Of a stretch of DNA of 5,092 nt, positions 1 through 3,923 are shown in pieces. The notes under the pieces were generated by a model that was not told the origin of the DNA, ran no database searches, and saw nothing but the letters and a program-made list of their open reading frames with translations. The DNA comes from JBGCDD01 sp045105075 (GTDB lineage: Bacteria > Pseudomonadota > Alphaproteobacteria > Rhodobacterales > Rhodobacteraceae), in NCBI GenBank assembly GCA_045105075.1, contig JBGCDD010000046.1:1-5092 (forward strand), read 5' to 3'. The position numbers and the translations under genes are program-made. Position 1 is the stretch's first letter; every line of letters begins with the position of its first letter.

Positions 1-535
1 GCGTGGCGCGGAACGAAATCGGTTCAAGTTCGGGCCATAGCGAAAAGAAGCTGCCCAGAACCGGGAAATCGCGCAAGCCATCGATCAGGTTGTTCAACCC
101 CGCAACCGCCAGCCCGTTCAGCCCCAGAACCGGATCAAGGATCATATTGATCCACAGCACCGCGTTGACCGCCGGCATCACAAAGAACGGCGAAATCAGC
201 AGAACCCGAACAATACCGCGCCCCGGAAACGACCGGTTTACCAAAACGGCAATCGCCAGCCCCAAAATCACCGTGAGCACCAGAATACTGGTCACAATGA
301 ACACCGAATTCTGGATCGCAAACCAGAAATCCTTGGCATTCCAAACGTATTGATAGTTCCCAAAGCCGCGCCAATTGCTGAGCGCCGGGGTGGTCCATTC
401 CGGACGGATCGTACTGTTCAACACATAGCGAATAAAGGAAAAATACAGCGTCATGCTGAGCGGAACCAGCATCCAGATCAACAGCAGGATAACCGCCGGG
501 GTCTGGAGCAAACGGGGAATCGTTCTGTCGGACAT
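1..535 (-). CDS. smoF: Polyol/sugar ABC transporter permease, SmoF-like (MalF/UgpA class), 3' end cut by window edge
   Basis: This is one of the two inner-membrane subunits of a carbohydrate ABC importer, forming the channel that takes substrate from the periplasmic binding protein. Visible are 178 codons, open from ATG at 535 to the left edge; family members are about 290 residues. Three hydrophobic segments can be read at roughly residues 13-35, 76-98 and 108-130. The first contains PAVILLLIWMLVPLSMTLYF, and a later stretch reads GIVRVLLISPFFVMPAVNAV; both match my recollection of R. sphaeroides SmoF closely. The cytoplasmic EAA loop that contacts the ATPase would lie beyond the edge. AAGGG (550-546) is a modest Shine-Dalgarno 10 bases before the ATG. 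The gene is 172 bases downstream of the binding-protein gene on the same strand, so it is very likely the same operon, with a hairpin between them. Membrane-permease identity is secure; the polyol specificity is inferred. Confidence 0.93.
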   Translation of the reverse strand, partial: MSDRTIPRLLQTPAVILLLIWMLVPLSMTLYFSFIRYVLNSTIRPEWTTPALSNWRGFGNYQYVWNAKDFWFAIQNSVFIVTSILVLTVILGLAIAVLVNRSFPGRGIVRVLLISPFFVMPAVNAVLWINMILDPVLGLNGLAVAGLNNLIDGLRDFPVLGSFFSLWPELEPISFRAT

Positions 536-662
536 GTCTATAGTACCCTTGCAAAGCGGAGATCGCGTGAGAGTCGTCGATAGCGCAGGATCGCACTCTA
601 AGCATCGCCACGAAAGCGCGATGTTCAGATCAGACGATGGGACGGTTTTGCTTGGAAAAGAG

Positions 663-687
663 GGGTCCGGCGACGCGCACCGGACCC
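663..687 (-). terminator. Intercistronic hairpin with T-tract between binding protein and permease genes
   Basis: Reading the minus strand, GGGTCCGG (687-680), a nine-base loop and CCGGACCC (670-663) form a perfect 8-bp GC-rich stem, followed by CTCTTTTCC. It begins 20 bases past the TAA of the binding-protein gene. The shape fits an intrinsic terminator. Because permease genes follow on the same strand, it more likely terminates partially or protects the upstream mRNA from 3' exonucleases. Either would give more binding protein than permease, a common arrangement in ABC operons. A weaker inverted repeat, CATCGC/GCGATG (603-608/618-623), lies further along the same gap. Confidence 0.6.
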
Positions 688-707
688 AACGTCGTCAGGG
701 ACGCAGG

Positions 708-1991
708 TTAATAATAACCCGCTTCCGACATGATGGCATCTGCCGCGGACTGGGCCGCTTCCAGAGCATCTTCTACCGATTTGGCACCGGACAGCGCCGC
801 AGCCATTTCTTGTGCAACCGCCGAGCCCACTTCGGGGAACTCAGGGATCGCGGCGAACTGAACGCCAACGTAAGGTTTCAGATCAGTGGCCCCAGGTGCC
901 GCAGACTCGATCGCCGCCATTTCAGCCGCCGCAAAAGACGCCGCTGCCTGGAATTCAGGGATCGCATAGGTCGACGCACGTGTGCCGGTTGGAACCGAAC
1001 CCCAACCAAAGTCCGGGTGGTTGCCGACAGCCTTGATGTACTCTTTCGACGTGGCCCATTCGATGAACTTCATCGCTTCGGCCGAGTTGGGCGAGCCAGC
1101 AGGAACCGCCATGGCCCAGGCCCACAACCAGTTTGCGCCCACAGGGTTACCCGCGTTTGGCGACTGAGCGTAGGCAACACCGTCGACTTCCAGGAAGGAC
1201 GCCGCAATTGTCGCATCGATCCACATGCCGCACTTGCCTTCGTTGTAAAGCGCGAGGATCTCGTTGAACGAATTGCCTTCCGAACCGGGAGGGCCGTAGT
1301 TGCCAAGCAGATCGACATAGAAGGTGATCGCGTCTTTCCACTGCGGCGAATCGATGGTCGGGCGATAGTCTTTGTCAAACCACGCGCCGCCAAACGAGTT
1401 CACAACCGTTGTGATGAACGCCATGTTGTCGCCCCAGCCCGGCTTGCCGCGCAGGCACGCGCCGTAAACGCCCGCATCCGGGTTGTGGATCGCAGCCGCA
1501 GCCGCTTTCACGTTGGACCAGGAATCATTGTCTTTGATCATCACGCCTGCGGCGTCGGTCAGATCCTTGCGGTACATGACCATGGACGACTCGCCATAAA
1601 ACGGAGCCGCATAGAGCGTGCCGTCATGGGACAGGCCGTTGCGCATCGCAGGCAGCATATCGTCAACGTCATAGGCCGCGCCAAAGTTCAGCGGCTCGAT
1701 CCAGCCTGCCGCGCCCCAGATTGGCGCTTCCTGCATGCCGATGTTGATGATGTCGTACTGACCACCACCGGTTGCGGTGTCCGAAGTCACCTGCTCGCGC
1801 AGCACGCCTTCTTCCAGCGACACCCAGTTCAGGTTCACGCCGGTTTCCGCCGTGTAGGCCTCTGCGACCTTCTGCATGTTAATCATGTGACCGTTGTTCA
1901 CGATCGCGATTGTCAAATCGGTCGCGAACGCGCTCGAACCGGCGACAACGCCGAGAGACAACCCGAGAGCCGTGTTACGTAGAGATTTCAT
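708..1991 (-). CDS. smoE: Periplasmic polyol-binding protein of ABC transporter, SmoE-like (extracellular solute-binding protein family 1)
   Basis: This protein captures substrate in the periplasm and delivers it to the membrane permeases. It has 427 residues, normal for the family. The N-terminus is a Sec signal peptide: basic MKSLRN, a hydrophobic core, then AFA, with cleavage likely after residue 23 so that the mature protein starts TDLTIAIVNNGHM. Stretches that match my recollection of R. sphaeroides SmoE include PFYGESSMVMYRKD (130-143), CLRGKPGWGDNMAF (179 on), GKCGMWIDAT (252-261), NWLWAWAMAVPAG (287 on) and YVGVQFAAIPEF (374 on). Cys179 and Cys254 are both in conserved stretches and may form a disulfide. 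I chose the ATG at 1991 because GGGAGG lies six bases upstream and a signal peptide begins exactly there. An in-frame ATG at 2108 would add 39 residues before the signal peptide. It is the first gene of a leftward operon with the SmoF-like permease. The substrate is likely sorbitol, mannitol or a related polyol, by similarity only. Confidence 0.96.
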   Translation of the reverse strand: MKSLRNTALGLSLGVVAGSSAFATDLTIAIVNNGHMINMQKVAEAYTAETGVNLNWVSLEEGVLREQVTSDTATGGGQYDIINIGMQEAPIWGAAGWIEPLNFGAAYDVDDMLPAMRNGLSHDGTLYAAPFYGESSMVMYRKDLTDAAGVMIKDNDSWSNVKAAAAAIHNPDAGVYGACLRGKPGWGDNMAFITTVVNSFGGAWFDKDYRPTIDSPQWKDAITFYVDLLGNYGPPGSEGNSFNEILALYNEGKCGMWIDATIAASFLEVDGVAYAQSPNAGNPVGANWLWAWAMAVPAGSPNSAEAMKFIEWATSKEYIKAVGNHPDFGWGSVPTGTRASTYAIPEFQAAASFAAAEMAAIESAAPGATDLKPYVGVQFAAIPEFPEVGSAVAQEMAAALSGAKSVEDALEAAQSAADAIMSEAGYY

Positions 1992-1997
1992 GTTTTT

Positions 1998-2003
1998 CCT
2001 CCC
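1998..2003 (-). promoter_or_regulatory. Strong ribosome binding site of the binding-protein gene
   Basis: On the minus strand GGGAGG is followed by AAAAAC and then ATG at 1991. This near-perfect Shine-Dalgarno with a six-base spacer fixes the start at 1991 and fits an abundantly translated binding protein. Confidence 0.9.
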
Positions 2004-2009
2004 AGAAAT

Positions 2010-2037
2010 CACAGATTCGTATTTTTTGCTATCTGTG
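2010..2037 (-). promoter_or_regulatory. Leader hairpin just upstream of the binding-protein ribosome binding site
   Basis: CACAGAT (2010-2016) and ATCTGTG (2031-2037) are perfect 7-bp inverted arms. Read on the minus strand, the 14-base loop is A-rich. The near arm ends six bases before the Shine-Dalgarno, so in the mRNA it would be a stem-loop in the 5' leader; in DNA it could be an operator half-site pair. No protein or ligand can be assigned from the sequence. Confidence 0.4.
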
Positions 2038-2130
2038 CCCCCAGAGTGGCGGAGATCAGCGCCCCGCCGCCAATACAAACTCAACAAATGAATGTACGAA
2101 ATCGACATTCTAATGTATCAACCACCCTTC

Positions 2131-2169
2131 TCAGCTGTGCAAAAAGACCAGCTGACCTGCCAATTGGCA
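2131..2169. promoter_or_regulatory. Candidate operator: TCAGCTG inverted repeat plus 12-bp palindrome upstream of transporter operon
   Basis: TCAGCTG (2131-2137) and CAGCTGA (2149-2155) are perfect inverted arms separated by 11 bases. Two bases later comes the perfect 12-bp palindrome TGCCAATTGGCA (2158-2169). Both lie 140-180 bases upstream of the binding-protein ATG, where a regulator of a catabolic ABC operon would bind. The palindrome lacks the central CG typical of LacI-family operators, so the regulator family is unknown. On the minus strand, TTGCAC (2140-2135) and TTGATA (2122-2117) are weak -35-like hexamers, but I see no convincing -10, so no promoter is called. Confidence 0.35.
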
Positions 2170-2654
2170 CTCTTAACAACCCGATGTGACCACGTTGCGC
2201 CGACAATATTGGCCGTCAGAACGTGGCGCCGTCGCCCTAGATCGTTGTGCGTTTTTAGCCCGGGGCAATGCCGGATAGCGCGCCCATGCGTTCCAGTGGT
2301 TGTTGGGGGTGTGCTTCAAGCTTTCATGCTTGAAAGAGATTTACCTGTGCGCCCTGCCCCATTGAGCGGTTCAAGGCGGGGCTTGGTTTGAACCAATTGA
2401 GGCATTGCCGCGTTTCGGATACGCAACGCCGGCGTCAAGCCGTATCAGAATTTAAACCTGTCGATGCAGTTGCGTTTTTTGGCCTTCACGCAACCGACGC
2501 CACCCTTTCCGCCGGGTCGTAACCTAGAGTGGAGCCGCAACGGCATTCAACCATAGGGATAAGGTCCTAGCTTACAGGAGCCGGGCATCTTTTACTTGAT
2601 AAATGCCCTTCGCTGCGTCAGCCTCGATCTCATAGCATACAGAGGGATCACTGA
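2170..2654. other. Intergenic region without a credible gene, rich in inverted repeats
   Basis: No open frame here has a ribosome binding site, recognisable protein sequence or coding-like codon use. Inverted repeats found by eye are: TTCAAGC/GCTTGAA (2315-2321/2328-2334), overlapping CTTTCA/TGAAAG (2321-2326/2331-2336); GCCCC/GGGGC (2356-2360/2378-2382), overlapping GGTTCAA/TTGAACC (2368-2374/2388-2394); GATACG/CGTATC (2418-2423/2441-2446) enclosing ACGCCGGCGT (2426-2435); GTTGCGT/ACGCAAC (2469-2475/2488-2494); and GGGCAT/ATGCCC (2583-2588/2603-2608). The density could mean a structured leader or small RNA upstream of the rightward genes, or decayed mobile DNA. None resembles a tRNA, rRNA, CRISPR repeat or a known riboswitch that I can recognise. 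I see no clear sigma-70 or sigma-54 promoter. Confidence 0.5.
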
Positions 2655-3179
2655 ATGAACCGTGTTTTCATCGTTTCCCGCCATTCTCCGCGCGCCGGGG
2701 CGACTCGATTCCGCGATCGCGAAGCGGCGAGCAGATTCCTGCTGATCGCAGCAAGAGAGCCCGGCAACATGCGTCATTTCCGTGGCGTTGCTCAGACCGA
2801 AAAATCAGGTGCGTTGCGGGCGAACGATGCGGACGTGATCGCGCACCTTGCAGCGCGCCTTGCGGATGGGGCATTGCGCCTCGAAGGAAAACGGCGTCAG
2901 AAAAAAGAGGTGAGTGCCGCCTTGGTCAGCGCCGATGGAGACGCAACCGAAGTCGAATACGAACCTGCCACCGCACGCCCTCGGACATCGCCAGCTTCGG
3001 TTGAACGCCAGGAAAAACCGATGTTGATTCGTCCACGCGCCGAGCCTGCGGCTCAGCCTCCGGTTGTCGTCGACGTTGATGTTTCGATGCAAATTGCGGC
3101 TCTGATAGCCGCGGCCCGCAACGGCACTCCGTTTTGTGAGCAATGCGAGAAAAACAGCCAAGCAGGAGGCGGCAGTTAG
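2655..3179 (+). CDS. Hypothetical protein with C-terminal CxxC motif, coupled to a DUF4123 T6SS chaperone gene
   Basis: I cannot name this 174-residue protein. Three parts are visible: a basic N-terminal region (about 1-90), with a helical stretch around NDADVIAHLAARLADGALRL (57-76); a low-complexity Pro/Ala/Arg linker (about 103-136); and a short hydrophobic C-terminal helix, MQIAALIAAARNG (145-157), followed by TPFCEQCEK, giving Cys161-x-x-Cys164. I recall similar PFCExC tails on VgrG/PAAR-associated proteins in T6SS loci, which fits the neighbour, but this is from memory. There is no signal peptide or membrane segment, so it is cytosolic. GAGGG (2642-2646) lies eight bases before the ATG. 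Its TAG overlaps the GTG of the DUF4123 gene by one base, implying coupled translation and a shared role, perhaps as a partner or adaptor in loading a T6SS effector. The role is inferred from context. Confidence 0.8.
   Translation: MNRVFIVSRHSPRAGATRFRDREAASRFLLIAAREPGNMRHFRGVAQTEKSGALRANDADVIAHLAARLADGALRLEGKRRQKKEVSAALVSADGDATEVEYEPATARPRTSPASVERQEKPMLIRPRAEPAAQPPVVVDVDVSMQIAALIAAARNGTPFCEQCEKNSQAGGGS
3164..3169 (+). promoter_or_regulatory. Ribosome binding site setting the GTG start of the DUF4123 gene
   Basis: A perfect AGGAGG lies inside the last codons of the upstream gene, nine bases before GTG at 3179. That GTG shares its first base with the upstream TAG stop (TAGTG). This favours the GTG over an in-frame ATG at 3143, which would overlap the upstream gene by 37 bases and has no comparable site. 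Confidence 0.85.
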
Positions 3180-3658
3180 TGGAACCAAACGTGGCCAATC
3201 ACACAAGGCCGACACCTTCTATTGACGCGTTTCAATACGCTGTTGTCGATCTTGCCAGTGCCGTGGATCTGCGACATCTGGTTATGGGATTGCGCCGCTC
3301 TGTCGCCGTGACGCTTTTTGCGCGCGATGCGCCACGCGCGGTGGTCGAAGTTGGGCCATTTCTGGTGCGACTTTCCGAAGCGCCTGACGTCGAAAGGTCG
3401 ATTTCTTCGTTTCAAAAAGACCTGCCTTGGGGCTATTTCGTGCACTCTACATTTGATCTTTTATCGCTGCGCCATTCTTTGCGCCGCTTTAATCTTGTCC
3501 GTCTGTCGGATCCGCCAAAAGAGGTCTTGTTTCGATATTGGGATCCCCGGGTCATTCGAACTTACCTGGAAATCGCCACCAAAGAACAACGCGCGCGGCT
3601 GTTTGAGATTATTGATCGTATCGAAACCGCAGACGGCTTTGTTGCGCGAAACAATTGA
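3179..3658 (+). CDS. DUF4123-domain protein, probable type VI secretion effector chaperone (Tap-1/TEC/VasW-like)
   Basis: DUF4123 proteins bind a specific T6SS effector in the cytoplasm and help load it onto its VgrG or PAAR spike carrier; they are not components of the core apparatus. From GTG 3179 the product has 159 residues, almost all of it one DUF4123 domain (about 18-155). Diagnostic features in order are the N-terminal FQYAVVDLASA strand (18-28), VGPFLVRL (58-65), LPWGYFVHSTFDLLSLRHSL (82-101), and the signature LFRYWDPRVIRTYL (117-130). The protein ends soon after the domain, so it is short; many relatives have extra C-terminal regions. It is translationally coupled to the CxxC protein upstream, and its TGA overlaps a TTG opening a possible small ORF. 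In well-described loci the cognate effector follows directly and VgrG precedes; neither is visible. The client is therefore unknown. Domain assignment is strong; the chaperone role is family knowledge. Confidence 0.9.
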   Translation: MEPNVANHTRPTPSIDAFQYAVVDLASAVDLRHLVMGLRRSVAVTLFARDAPRAVVEVGPFLVRLSEAPDVERSISSFQKDLPWGYFVHSTFDLLSLRHSLRRFNLVRLSDPPKEVLFRYWDPRVIRTYLEIATKEQRARLFEIIDRIETADGFVARNN

Positions 3659-3819
3659 AGGATGGTCTTTCCCAATTCCAATCAGAAGACGCGCGCGATC
3701 TCGATGATAAGGCATTCTTGACCAGTCCACCGGCGGCGCACGGGCCGCTTTCATTTTCTGTATTGGCATCCTGCGTTAACCTTGTGGCAGGTTGTCCTGT
3801 GGTATCGAACATTCCGTAA
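3655..3819 (+). pseudogene. Possible small ORF or effector/PAAR remnant after the DUF4123 gene
   Basis: A 54-codon frame opens at TTG 3655, overlapping the DUF4123 stop as TTGA, and ends at TAA 3817-3819. It encodes a partly acidic start (LKDGLSQFQSEDARDLDDKA), then an uncharged, hydrophobic region with two cysteines (ASCVNLVAGC). It sits where a T6SS effector gene would normally begin. There is no Shine-Dalgarno, the start would be TTG, and third-position GC is only about one half, so it may be noncoding. It could be the stub of a deleted or frameshifted effector, a genuine small protein, or chance. The same DNA is also open on the minus strand from ATG 3860, equally without a ribosome binding site. 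I recognise no family. Confidence 0.25.
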
Positions 3820-3882
3820 GAACCGCCATATGCGCCCTGGGCAACGCGGCTGTCGATCATCAGGCCAACCCATTACCCGATT

Positions 3883-3905
3883 GCAGAGTGCTGGCCGCAC
3901 TCTGC
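3883..3905. terminator. Perfect 9-bp hairpin between convergent genes
   Basis: GCAGAGTGC (3883-3891), loop TGGCC and GCACTCTGC (3897-3905) form a perfect nine-base-pair stem. It lies 18 bases beyond the TGA of the flavoprotein gene and downstream of the DUF4123 operon, so it is placed to end transcription from either side. Neither strand has a T-tract after the stem, so it is not a canonical intrinsic terminator. Rho-assisted ending or mRNA 3'-end protection are alternatives. Confidence 0.5.
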
Positions 3906-3923
3906 GTTCAGTCCGCAACAGGA

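Noticed and set aside
135..611. Minus-strand open frame overlapping the permease in another frame
   Set aside because: The overlapping frame from ATG 535 encodes clear transmembrane segments and SmoF-like sequence; this one does not.
453..1982. Very long plus-strand open frame (509 codons) across the binding-protein gene
   Set aside because: It lies antisense to a confidently identified gene with signal peptide and strong ribosome binding site. Its Arg/His-rich product matches no family and is typical of the antisense shadow of a GC3-rich gene.
1992..2108. Upstream ATG at 2108 as start of the binding protein
   Set aside because: It would put 39 polar residues before a proper signal peptide and lacks the GGGAGG site seen before 1991.
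2092..2391. Plus-strand 99-codon open frame in the intergenic region
   Set aside because: It has no ribosome binding site, its composition is not protein-like, and it runs through the palindromes and hairpins.
2368..2394. GGTTCAA resembling a tRNA T-arm
   Set aside because: The partner arm pairs as a simple hairpin with a 13-base loop. No acceptor, D or anticodon arms can be drawn around it.
3143..3178. ATG 3143 as start of the DUF4123 protein
   Set aside because: It would overlap the upstream gene by 37 bases and add only basic residues. GTG 3179 has AGGAGG at ideal spacing and a stop/start overlap.
3318..3707. Alternative plus-strand frame over the DUF4123 gene, considered as a frameshifted C-terminal extension
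   Set aside because: The DUF4123 domain is complete in its own frame, and the alternative frame shows no family motif.
3609..3860. Minus-strand frame from ATG 3860, in the same frame as the flavoprotein, considered as a C-terminal extension or small gene
   Set aside because: A TGA at 3924 and a further in-frame TAA separate it from the flavoprotein. It has no ribosome binding site and half of it is antisense to the DUF4123 gene.
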